From JBARRS01 sp049644345 (GTDB lineage: Bacteria > Actinomycetota > Thermoleophilia > Gaiellales > Gaiellaceae), in the NCBI GenBank assembly GCA_049644345.1, contig JBARRS010000050.1, forward strand, positions 1-12,091: 12,091 nt of DNA, in the 5' to 3' direction. Position numbers and translations under genes: made by a program. Positions within the stretch are counted from its first letter, which is position 1. Each line of letters begins with the position of its first letter. Shown here one piece after another: positions 6,489 through 12,071 of this stretch. The notes below the pieces were generated by a model. The model ran no database searches and was not told the DNA's origin. It was given only the letters and a program-made list of their open reading frames with translations.

Positions 6489-8260
6489 AGATCATCTGCC
6501 TCGTCAAGCAAGTCCCACGCACCGACGCGATCGAGTTCGACCAGGAGACGAAGTCGCTCAAGCGCGAGGGCGTGCCACTGCTCCTGAACCCGTTCGACGG
6601 GTACGCAGTGGCGGAAGCCGCTCGACTGAGCGAAAGCGTGGGTGGCGAAGTCGTCGCGATCACCATGGGCCCACCGCAGGCGGAGGAAGCCCTGCGCGAA
6701 TGCCTCTCGCTCGGCGCCGACCGCGCGATCCACCTCTCCGACCGGATCTTCGCCCTGGCGGACACGATCGGCACCTCGCGCACGCTCGCAATGGCGATCG
6801 AGAAGGAAGGCGGCGTAGACCTCGTCCTCTGCGGCCGGAAGACGCTCGACGCGGAGACCTGGCAGGTGCCGCCCGAGGTGGCGGCCTTTCTCGGCTGGGC
6901 GCAGGCGACGAACGTGCTCGGCCTCGAGTTGCGGGACGGGCGCCTGCTCGTGCGCCGCGACACCAACGAGGGCGAGGAGCTCCGCGAAGTCCAGCTGCCC
7001 GCCGTCTGCTCGATCTCGCACACCTCCGCCGAGCGGCGCTCGGGACCCGACGACGGCGAGATCGTCGTCTGGACGGCGGCGGACCTGGCTCCGGACGTGC
7101 GCCCAAACGACAAGCGGTTCGGCCAAACGGGCTCGCCGACACGCGTGCTCGCGGTTCGCGACGTGACGCCCGAGCGCGCTCAGGAGGTGATCGCAACGCC
7201 GGCGGAGGCCGCTGCAAGGATCCTCGACCTTGTTGCGCAACGCTCGAAGACTTCCTCCCCGTGGGAGAAGCCTGCGCGGCTGGGGGAGCAGCCGGGCGCC
7301 TCCTTTGACTGCTGGACGCTCGTCGAGCCTGTAGAGGGTCGCGCAAGCCGTACGTCGCTCGAGCTACTTGGGAAGGGACGCGAGCTCGCCGGCAAGCTCG
7401 GAGGGCGGAACATCGCCCTCGTCGTCGGACACGGCGTCACGGAAGCTGTGCGGGAGGCGGGCCGGTTCGGCGCCGAGGCGGTCTACGTCTTCGATGACGC
7501 AAGCCTCAAGGACGGAGACACAGAGGCGTGGGTGGCAGTCCTACGGCACGTGCTCGAGCGCGAGCGGCCTCACGTGCTCCTGATTCCGGCGACACCGCGC
7601 GGCCGTGACGTCGGCCCCCGCGTCGCCGGCGAGCTCGGACTCGGGATGACCGCCGACTGTGTCGATCTCGGGATCGACCGCGGCGGCCGGCTGATCCAGC
7701 ACAAGCCCGCCTACGGCGGAAACATCGTCTCCGTGATCATGGGCTCGACCACGCCGCAGCTCGCGACGGTGCGGCCCAGGATGTTCGAGCCCGTCGAGCC
7801 GCGGGAGAGCCCGCAGACGGAAATCCACCAGCTACGCGTCGAGACGCGGCCCGAACCGCGGACTCGCCTGGTCGAGCGGGAGGGCGACGGCCGGCCCGGT
7901 TACGTGCTCGACGAGACCGACGTCGTCGTCGGGGTCGGCAAGGGCGTCGGCGAGGAGGTCGGGGAGATCGAAGAGCTCGTTGGGCCGCTGCACGCGGCGG
8001 TGGGCGGCGATCGAGCGGCCTGGGAGGCTGGACTCGTCCCGGCGGCCCGGCACATCGGGCTGCTAGGCCGCGCGGTCGCGCCTCGGCTCTACCTCGCGAT
8101 CGAGACCAGCGACGACTTCGAGCACACGACCGGCACGGTCAAGGCCGGCGTTGTCGCCACTCTCGGCGGAAACGGAGACGCACCCGCGGACGTCCTGGTT
8201 CCCGGCCCCTGGCGGGAGACTCTGACGCCGCTCGTGGAGGCGCTCTCCAGCCGCCGCTGA
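6485..8260 (+). CDS. Fused electron transfer flavoprotein, EtfB-EtfA in one chain
   Basis: ETF is normally an alpha/beta heterodimer carrying electrons from acyl-CoA and related dehydrogenases to ETF-quinone oxidoreductase. Here both subunits form one 591-residue protein. Residues 1-252 are EtfB: KIICLVKQVP, REGVPLLLNPFDGYA (27-41), MGPPQAEEAL (61-70), GADRAIHLSD, ADT (92-94), LCGRKTLDAETWQVPP (115-130) and the late GSPTRV (216-221). A short linker follows. From about 275 to the end is EtfA: LELLGKGRELAGKLGG, GHGV, the sheet domain, then the FAD domain. The latter is unusual: the normal GQTG is GLLG (525-528), and the GISGAIQH segment is ETSDDFEH (540-547), while AP-LY (532-536) is kept. FAD binding may therefore be altered. 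GTG at 6485 overlaps the OsmC stop by 4 bp; the stop overlaps the hydrolase ATG by 1 bp. No dehydrogenase or ETF-QO lies nearby. Confidence 0.92.
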   Translation: MKIICLVKQVPRTDAIEFDQETKSLKREGVPLLLNPFDGYAVAEAARLSESVGGEVVAITMGPPQAEEALRECLSLGADRAIHLSDRIFALADTIGTSRTLAMAIEKEGGVDLVLCGRKTLDAETWQVPPEVAAFLGWAQATNVLGLELRDGRLLVRRDTNEGEELREVQLPAVCSISHTSAERRSGPDDGEIVVWTAADLAPDVRPNDKRFGQTGSPTRVLAVRDVTPERAQEVIATPAEAAARILDLVAQRSKTSSPWEKPARLGEQPGASFDCWTLVEPVEGRASRTSLELLGKGRELAGKLGGRNIALVVGHGVTEAVREAGRFGAEAVYVFDDASLKDGDTEAWVAVLRHVLERERPHVLLIPATPRGRDVGPRVAGELGLGMTADCVDLGIDRGGRLIQHKPAYGGNIVSVIMGSTTPQLATVRPRMFEPVEPRESPQTEIHQLRVETRPEPRTRLVEREGDGRPGYVLDETDVVVGVGKGVGEEVGEIEELVGPLHAAVGGDRAAWEAGLVPAARHIGLLGRAVAPRLYLAIETSDDFEHTTGTVKAGVVATLGGNGDAPADVLVPGPWRETLTPLVEALSSRR

Positions 8261-9021
8261 TGCGGCTCCACCTGCACGAGTGGGGCGATCCCGCCGCTCC
8301 GCCGCTCGTCTGCCTACACGGCGTCTCAGCCCACGGACGGCGGTTCCGAAAGCTCGCGGAGGAGCGCCTGGCCGACCGATACCGCGTCGTCGCGCCCGAC
8401 CTCCGTGGCCACGGCCACTCGGGGTGGGAGCCGCCGTGGGACATCAAGACGCACATCGCCGACGTGATCGAGACGGTCACCGCGGCGGGAATCGGCAGCG
8501 CCGCATGGATCGGCCACAGCTTCGGAGGCCGGCTCGTGCTGGAGCTCGTAGCGACTCGGCCGGAGCTTGCGGAGCGCGTCGTGCTGCTCGACCCGGCGAT
8601 CCAGGTGCTCCCACACATCGGCCTCGATCTCGCCGAGGACGCCCGACGGGAGGAGGCATACGAGTCGCTCGAGGCCGGAATCGATGCCGGCCTCACGGTG
8701 CGGACGACGACGCCGCGCGAGTTCGTGGAGGAGGACGTGCGGGAGCACCTCGAGCTAGCAGCGGACGGTCTCTTCCGGCCGCGCTACTGCCGCAGCGCCG
8801 TCGTCACCATGTACAGCGAGCTCTGCACGGCCCCGCCCCCGCCCGACCGGCTCGGTGTGGCGGCGCTGCTCGTCTACGCGCCGGACTTCGGGCTCGTCCG
8901 TGAGGAGCAGTTGGACGAGTACAGACCGGTCGGCGTCGAGATCCTCCCGGTTCCCGGCGGCCATGTCGTCTACTGGGATGCGTATGCGGAGACGGCGGAC
9001 GCCGTCTCCCGCTTCCTCTAG
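8260..9021 (+). CDS. Alpha/beta-fold hydrolase
   Basis: The 253-residue protein has the alpha/beta-hydrolase core: an oxyanion-hole HG in VCLHGVSAHG (residues 17-26), DLRGHGHS (47-54), the nucleophile elbow GHSFGG with Ser87, a probable acid at Asp209 in VYAPDFG, and catalytic His235 in PGGHVVYWD. All three catalytic residues are in place, so an esterase-, lactonase- or C-C hydrolase-like activity is expected, but the substrate cannot be named. There is no signal peptide. The ATG overlaps the ETF stop (TGATG), so it is the last gene of the rarA-osmC-etf operon. Its last codons (TTC CTC TAG) lie within the outer part of the left inverted repeat of the element that follows, so its 3' end may have been remodelled. 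Confidence 0.87.
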   Translation: MRLHLHEWGDPAAPPLVCLHGVSAHGRRFRKLAEERLADRYRVVAPDLRGHGHSGWEPPWDIKTHIADVIETVTAAGIGSAAWIGHSFGGRLVLELVATRPELAERVVLLDPAIQVLPHIGLDLAEDARREEAYESLEAGIDAGLTVRTTTPREFVEEDVREHLELAADGLFRPRYCRSAVVTMYSELCTAPPPPDRLGVAALLVYAPDFGLVREEQLDEYRPVGVEILPVPGGHVVYWDAYAETADAVSRFL

Positions 9022-9053
9022 GAGGGCTTGGCGAAACGATTGGCGAAACGCTG
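9014..9053. repeat. Left inverted repeat with internal 12-bp duplication
   Basis: The arm consists of TCCTCTAGGAG (9014-9024), an extra segment (9025-9037) repeating TTGGCGAAAC, and GATTGGCGAAACGCTG (9038-9053). After removing the 12-bp partial duplication, it matches the reverse complement of 9892-9919 at 27 of 28 positions. The hydrolase stop codon (9019-9021) lies in the outer part. Confidence 0.8.
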
Positions 9054-9094
9054 CCCGCTGCTCCTTTTGTCGAAGCCCTTCCTGTACGGGTGAA

Positions 9095-9319
9095 TCAGAT
9101 TGATGCTCGGAGCGCGTTCGCCGCAGCTTGCAGACGGTCACCGACCTCGACTAGCTCTCGCGCCGCTCGGTCAATGCGCCCTTGCTGGGTGTTGGAGCGC
9201 TCTTGCTGACTTTCAGCGCCCGCGCGGAGCGTCTTGAGCTGGCTCGCCATCTCCTCCACTGTCCGAGTGAGATCGGCCAGCTGGCCAGCAACGGACGCTA
9301 TGTCTTCGCTGGCTGTCAC
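9095..9319 (-). CDS. Small coiled-coil protein of unknown function
   Basis: The 74-residue product is almost entirely predicted helix, with heptad-like spacing from LADLTRTVEEMASQLKTL through ERSNTQQGRIDRAARELVEVGDRLQAAANAL. It is rich in Gln, Glu, Ala and Arg, and has no Cys and no membrane segment. This suggests a soluble coiled-coil partner or oligomerisation protein. I do not recognise a named family. It starts with GTG at 9319. A TAGACT -10-like box ends 10 bases upstream, so it may be nearly leaderless, like other genes here. It lies inside the inverted-repeat element and reads away from the winged-helix gene. It could be an accessory gene of the element; its function is unknown. Confidence 0.55.
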   Translation of the reverse strand: MTASEDIASVAGQLADLTRTVEEMASQLKTLRAGAESQQERSNTQQGRIDRAARELVEVGDRLQAAANALRASI

Positions 9320-9328
9320 GTCTGCCGC

Positions 9329-9334
9329 AGTCTA
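9329..9334 (-). promoter_or_regulatory. Putative -10 box TAGACT for the small coiled-coil gene
   Basis: TAGACT on the minus strand (9334 to 9329) keeps T1, A2, A4 and T6 of the TATAAT consensus and ends 10 positions before the GTG at 9319. The interval 9320-9475 around it has no clean reading frame in any phase and is best read as a regulatory, divergent intergenic stretch. Confidence 0.3.
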
Positions 9335-9475
9335 TGCGGCGAGTGGAACGCTTCGTGCTCGCGCAGTTCTGCGAGGGGTTTACCCCAGCGCCCTCAGCTC
9401 TTGTAGCCCCCAACCACCAACTCTTGGGGGTATGCGGTCCGACCAGGGACCTATGCTTGGTGGAATCATCTTCAC

Positions 9476-9569
9476 CCAGGTCGTGAGCGACCTCGACAAG
9501 CTTCTTCAAGGCGGCAGCGCGTCTCTCTGCCGCCTCGGCCTCCTGCTCTAGCGTCGTGAGTCCGTCCAC
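9476..9569 (-). pseudogene. Displaced N-terminal coding segment (coiled coil), apparently inverted
   Basis: A GTG at 9569, preceded by a near-perfect AGGAGGT six bases upstream, opens a helical segment (LEQEAEAAERRAAALKKL then VEVAHDLG) with good high-GC codon use. After about residue 32 the protein-like quality is lost. The frame stays open to 9213, but the rest is not coding-like and overlaps the coiled-coil gene by 107 bp. Reversing 9476-9589 joins this segment in frame to the winged-helix gene on the plus strand (reading HDLG then LSDLIALL), which suggests it is that gene's own 5' end, flipped. Alternatives are a separate short protein or a frameshifted gene. The N-terminal segment with its ribosome-binding site is well supported; the flip is inference. 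Confidence 0.4.
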
Positions 9570-9915
9570 TCCTTCACCTCCTGTTCCAGGACTCTCGGAC
9601 TTGATCGCGCTCTTGTCGAACGCGACTGGCCGCGCCGTGCGCGAGGCCACGAACGGCCACCACGAGAATGAGACTGAACGACCAGCTATCGTCGTGGCCG
9701 ATGCGCCACGCGGCCGCGCCGCCATCCGTTTGATAGTCCGCGAGCGTCCTGGCATTTGGACCCTGGAACAGCTGCGCTCTGAGATGAAGCAGCGCGGCTG
9801 GTTCACGTCAGACAAGGGTGTGGAGGCGGTCGCGGCACGTGAGGTACCGATGCCGATCAGCAACCGACGAAGCCGTATGGCTACACGCTTACAGCGTTTC
9901 GCCAATCTCTCCTAG
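9556..9915 (+). CDS. Winged-helix-like protein, probably missing its natural N-terminus
   Basis: The frame encodes up to 119 residues. Residues 51-95 look like a conserved winged-helix DNA-binding unit: PRGRAAIRLIVRERPGIW, then TLEQLRSEMKQRGWFTS, then KGVEAVAAR. A polar linker precedes it. The longest start is GTG at 9556, but the first 12 residues are low-complexity Pro/Ser made by the complement of the opposing AGGAGGT site. TTG at 9601, nine bases after AGGA, is the better start in the present arrangement. After residue 95 the product stops looking like a winged helix (no wing or GRGxY-like end). A third frame reads PTKPYGYTLTAFRQSLLE there, so a frameshift near 9838-9850 is possible. The last codons lie in the right inverted repeat. 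The natural N-terminus may be the coiled-coil segment inverted at 9476-9569. Family name and function are unknown. Confidence 0.5.
   Translation: MSPSTPSPPVPGLSDLIALLSNATGRAVREATNGHHENETERPAIVVADAPRGRAAIRLIVRERPGIWTLEQLRSEMKQRGWFTSDKGVEAVAAREVPMPISNRRSRMATRLQRFANLS
9576..9582 (-). promoter_or_regulatory. Near-perfect ribosome binding site AGGAGGT
   Basis: AGGAGGT reads on the minus strand, six bases before the GTG at 9569. It is the strongest Shine-Dalgarno match in the window and is the main reason to believe translation once started there. On the plus strand the same bases fall inside the first codons of the opposing frame. Confidence 0.6.
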
Positions 9916-9919
9916 AGGA
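9892..9919. repeat. Right inverted repeat
   Basis: CAGCGTTTCGCCAATC (9892-9907) is an exact 16-bp reverse complement of 9038-9053. It is followed by one base and CTCCTAGAGGA (9909-9919), the exact reverse complement of 9014-9024. The arginase stop codon (9912-9914, minus strand) lies inside. Confidence 0.8.
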
Positions 9920-10823
9920 TCCGCGCGCCGAGCGCGCTCGCGACGAGCTCGACGGCGAGCTTCGCCGTCTCGTTCGCGCGGTCGAGGACCGGATTCACCT
10001 CGACGACGTCCATCGAGCCGACCAGGCCCGACTCGGCGACGAGCTCCATCGCCAGGTGCGCTTCGCGGTACGAAAGGCCCCCGCGCACCGGCGTTCCAAC
10101 TCCCGGCGCAATCTCGGGATCGAGCGCGTCCATATCGAGGCTGAGGTGGACGAAGCCGGGGCCCGCGACGTGGGCAAGCGACTCACGGATCGCCCGCTCG
10201 ACGCCGAGCTTGTCCACGTCACTCATCGTGTAGACGCGCATGTCGAGCTCGCCCAGCAGCGCCGCTTCGGCCGGATCGAGCGTACGAATGCCGACGAGCG
10301 CGACCCGGTCGGGCGCGACGGCCGGCAACGTCCACGCGTCGCTCTCGAACTCGGGACCGGCGAGGCCCAGCGCTGCCGCCAGGGGCATCCCGTGCACGTT
10401 TCCGGTCGGCGAGGTCTCCGGGCGGTTGACGTCGGCGTGCGCGTCGATCCAGATCACGCCCCCCGGTCCCTCGGCCTTCGCAAGACCGCCGAGCGTTCCT
10501 AGCGCTACCGAATGGTCGCCTCCGAGAACGAGCGGGAAGAGATCGCGCTCGACCGACTGCGTGACGAGCGCGGCGACCCGCTCGCAGACGGCTTTGATCT
10601 GCGGCAGGAAACGCACGCGCTCGCTCCCGACCTCCGTCGCCTCCGCCACCGCACCCTCAACGTTTCCCCGGTCCTCGACCGGAAGGCCGAGCTGCCCAAG
10701 CCGCTGCGCCAGCCCTGCATAGCGAATCGCCGAGGGGCCCATGTCCACGCCGCGGCGGCCTGCGCCAAGATCGAGGCTCGCGCCGATGACGGCGACAGGT
10801 TTCGCCCGTGTCAGTACGGCCAT
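9912..10823 (-). CDS. rocF: Arginase (ureohydrolase family)
   Basis: Arginase splits L-arginine into ornithine and urea in the cytoplasm with a binuclear Mn centre. The 303-residue product has normal length and all metal-binding motifs: LGGDHSVALG (H104), WIDAHADVN (D127, H129, D131) and LSLDMDALDP (D230, D232). SPTGNVHGMPLA (138-149) and the late EVNPVLDRANETA segment point to arginase rather than agmatinase or formimidoylglutamase. The start is ATG at 10823; no clear Shine-Dalgarno site is seen. A TACCGT box (10840 to 10835 on the minus strand) could give a 5-base leader. It diverges from the response regulator across 29 bp. Its stop codon and last Leu codon (CTC TAG) fall in the right inverted repeat of the neighbouring element, but the GARIL ending looks natural. 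Confidence 0.93.
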   Translation of the reverse strand: MAVLTRAKPVAVIGASLDLGAGRRGVDMGPSAIRYAGLAQRLGQLGLPVEDRGNVEGAVAEATEVGSERVRFLPQIKAVCERVAALVTQSVERDLFPLVLGGDHSVALGTLGGLAKAEGPGGVIWIDAHADVNRPETSPTGNVHGMPLAAALGLAGPEFESDAWTLPAVAPDRVALVGIRTLDPAEAALLGELDMRVYTMSDVDKLGVERAIRESLAHVAGPGFVHLSLDMDALDPEIAPGVGTPVRGGLSYREAHLAMELVAESGLVGSMDVVEVNPVLDRANETAKLAVELVASALGARIL

Positions 10824-10838
10824 ATAGGCCCCAAACGG

Positions 10839-10844
10839 TAGCTT
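10839..10844 (+). promoter_or_regulatory. Putative -10 box TAGCTT for the response regulator
   Basis: TAGCTT matches TAnnnT and ends 9 bases before the GTG at 10853, which would make that start leaderless or nearly so. It overlaps the minus-strand TACCGT box proposed for arginase (10835-10840), so this divergent pair may also share a compact promoter. Confidence 0.3.
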
Positions 10845-10852
10845 TGAACACA

Positions 10853-11284
10853 GTGGACGACCGGGAGCAGTTCGGGATACGGGTCCTGCTCGCCGACGAC
10901 GACGAGCGGTATCTCGATTCGCTCCGCGAACTGATCGAGCAGCAGCCCGAGCTGACTGTCGTGGGCGCCGCGAAGGACGGTCTCGAGGCGATCGAGCTGG
11001 CCGACGAGCTCGCGCCCGACGCCGCGGTGATCGACCTGCACATGCCGCTCCTGGACGGCGTCACGGCGGTTGCGCGGCTACGGATCGACCATCCGCACAT
11101 CTGCCTGATCGCGCTCACCGGCGACGAGGCGCCGGCGCTCCATCGAGCGGCGAAGGAGGCGGGCGCCGACGACGTGATGCAGAAGAGCGAGCTCGTCGAC
11201 AGCCTCGTCGACCGCCTGACCGCTTCCGCTCAGGACGTGATCGCTTCGGCCCCGACGCAGCCGGAGCCGGACGTAAATCGGTGA
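10853..11284 (+). CDS. Stand-alone receiver-domain response regulator
   Basis: The 143-residue protein is a single CheY-like receiver domain. It has the acidic pocket D15-D16-D17 in LLADDDERYL, the phosphoacceptor D61 in AVIDLHMPLLDG, the switch Thr89 in LIALTGDE, and the conserved Lys111 in DVMQKSE. The spacing resembles receivers of the NarL/FixJ type (SLRELIEQQPELTVVGAAKDGLEAI). The chain ends about 30 residues after the receiver (ASAPTQPEPDVNR) with no helix-turn-helix, so it cannot bind DNA as a classical regulator and must act by protein contact or phosphotransfer. No histidine kinase lies in the window. GTG at 10853 is preferred because of the -10-like box before it. GTG at 10808 and TTG at 10844 are longer options, the former overlapping the arginase gene by 16 bp. 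Confidence 0.9.
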   Translation: MDDREQFGIRVLLADDDERYLDSLRELIEQQPELTVVGAAKDGLEAIELADELAPDAAVIDLHMPLLDGVTAVARLRIDHPHICLIALTGDEAPALHRAAKEAGADDVMQKSELVDSLVDRLTASAQDVIASAPTQPEPDVNR

Positions 11285-11425
11285 TGGGCGAAACCAGACA
11301 TTGCGCAAACCATGTCGTCGCCGCTCCGCCGTTGAGCCTGGTGTAGGTGGTCTGGCAAGAGCGCGCTCGCCCACGCGAGTCGCCTGAGCTGCAGAAGTGG
11401 CCCGCAAAAGTCTCGCCGGCGCCGC
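11285..11425. other. Intergenic stretch between convergent genes
   Basis: These 141 bases separate the convergent response regulator and metallo-beta-lactamase-fold genes. I see no gene, no tRNA and no convincing terminator hairpin with a T-run. The only structures are a short GC palindrome (CGGCGCCG) near 11416-11423 and a 6-bp CCAGAC/GTCTGG pair. Confidence 0.5.
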
Positions 11426-12058
11426 TCAGGAAAGCACGCGCTCGAGCGCCGCGCGCTCCGTCGGCTCGCCGTGCGCGGGCAGCACGAGCTCGACCGGCAG
11501 GTCGAGCAGCGGACGGAGCCGTTGGACGACATCGTCACGTGTCACGTGCTTGCGACCGCCGAGCTGGATGTCCAGTCCATCGCCGAAGTCGGAGAGCGAG
11601 TCGCCGGTGACAATCGCGTTGATCGACGGCAGCCAGAGGATGAGATCGTTGTCCTCGCGGCCCGCGTACGCGGTGATCCCGAACGGCCACGGTCCGGGAC
11701 CGTGGAAGTGTCCTTCGCCTTTGCCCGCGCGCAGCCAAGCGAGGTCATCACTTTCCATGCCGCGCACGCGGTCGGGATCGACGTCGAACTTCTCGACCCA
11801 GTCCTGCCAGGTGTCTGCGGGCGGCGTGTGCACCGCGAGGCCGAGCCGGTGGGCGTCGCGCTCGTGGTACGGCGCGGTCAGGACGACGGCGGTCGTGCGC
11901 TCGCGCAGCTCGTCGGGAACGGAGAGCGGGTCGAACAAGAGAAAGTCATCGCCGAGCTCGATCGCGTACGAGGAGACGAGCTCGGGCCACCACTGCTCGT
12001 CGTTCCAGTCGGGATGCGGCGATTGCCAATGCCAGACGCCGGGGCGCAGCTCATGCAC
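11426..12058 (-). CDS. Metallo-beta-lactamase-fold protein with altered metal motif
   Basis: The 210-residue protein has the layout of the MBL fold: an early strand pair (ELRPGVWHWQSPHP, then SSYAIELGDDFLLFDPL, residues 29-45), a VVLTAPYHERDAH segment (58-70) at the place of the metal motif, VTGDSLSDFG (150-159, D153 as in the bridging Asp), and VLPAHGEP (192-199, H196 as the last ligand His). The canonical THxHxDH is replaced by TAPYHERDAH, so one metal site is probably lost or rebuilt. H117 and H119 in GEGHFHGPGP might contribute. I would call it an MBL-fold hydrolase of unknown substrate, perhaps with one metal or none. GTG at 12058 is the start, with a TAGCAT -10-like box 8 bases upstream (leaderless). 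It converges on the response regulator. Confidence 0.8.
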   Translation of the reverse strand: MHELRPGVWHWQSPHPDWNDEQWWPELVSSYAIELGDDFLLFDPLSVPDELRERTTAVVLTAPYHERDAHRLGLAVHTPPADTWQDWVEKFDVDPDRVRGMESDDLAWLRAGKGEGHFHGPGPWPFGITAYAGREDNDLILWLPSINAIVTGDSLSDFGDGLDIQLGGRKHVTRDDVVQRLRPLLDLPVELVLPAHGEPTERAALERVLS

Positions 12059-12065
12059 GGACGCG

Positions 12066-12071
12066 ATGCTA
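12066..12071 (-). promoter_or_regulatory. Putative -10 box TAGCAT for the MBL-fold gene
   Basis: TAGCAT on the minus strand (12071 to 12066) matches four of six TATAAT positions and ends 8 bases before the GTG at 12058. There is no Shine-Dalgarno sequence between, so the transcript is predicted to be leaderless. Confidence 0.38.

Larger units (their letters stand above)
9476..9589. other. Candidate inverted 114-bp segment carrying RBS and start codon
   Basis: The segment holds the AGGAGGT site, the GTG start and 32 codons on the minus strand, head-to-head with the plus-strand winged-helix frame. CCAGG occurs at both edges (9476-9480 and 9586-9590). As a near-palindrome it is only a weak recombination cue. 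Another short inverted match, TGGAA (9461-9465) and TTCCA (9584-9588), lies just outside and at the edge. No recombinase or long inverted repeats are visible. Confidence 0.35.
9014..9919. mobile_element. ~0.9-kb element bounded by inverted repeats, no transposase seen
   Basis: The interval between the convergent hydrolase and arginase genes is bounded by matching inverted repeats (9014-9053 and 9892-9919). Inside are one small coiled-coil gene (minus) and a winged-helix-like gene (plus). Hand counts give G+C of 58% at 9421-9480 and 57% at 9841-9900, against 77% at 8041-8100 and 70% at 10021-10080, so parts of it differ from its neighbours. No transposase, integrase or target-site duplication was recognised. 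It would have to be a non-autonomous (MITE-like) or recombinase-mobilised cassette, or an unknown small element. The inverted repeats are seen directly; mobility is inferred. Confidence 0.6.

Noticed and set aside
9213..9475. Continuation of the 9569 minus-strand frame down to 9213 as a 118-residue protein
   Set aside because: Protein-like character stops near 9476, and the tail would overlap the coiled-coil gene by 107 bp in another frame. All three minus frames between 9320 and 9460 look equally non-committal.
10818..10830. GGCC-ATATA-GGCC palindrome over the arginase start codon as an operator
   Set aside because: Arms are only 4 bp of GGCC, which is frequent at this base composition. There is no second copy nearby.
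11412..11425. CGGCGCCG palindrome after the MBL-fold gene as an intrinsic terminator
   Set aside because: It has no loop, and the T-run (TTTT) on the minus strand is displaced. It is too weak to call.
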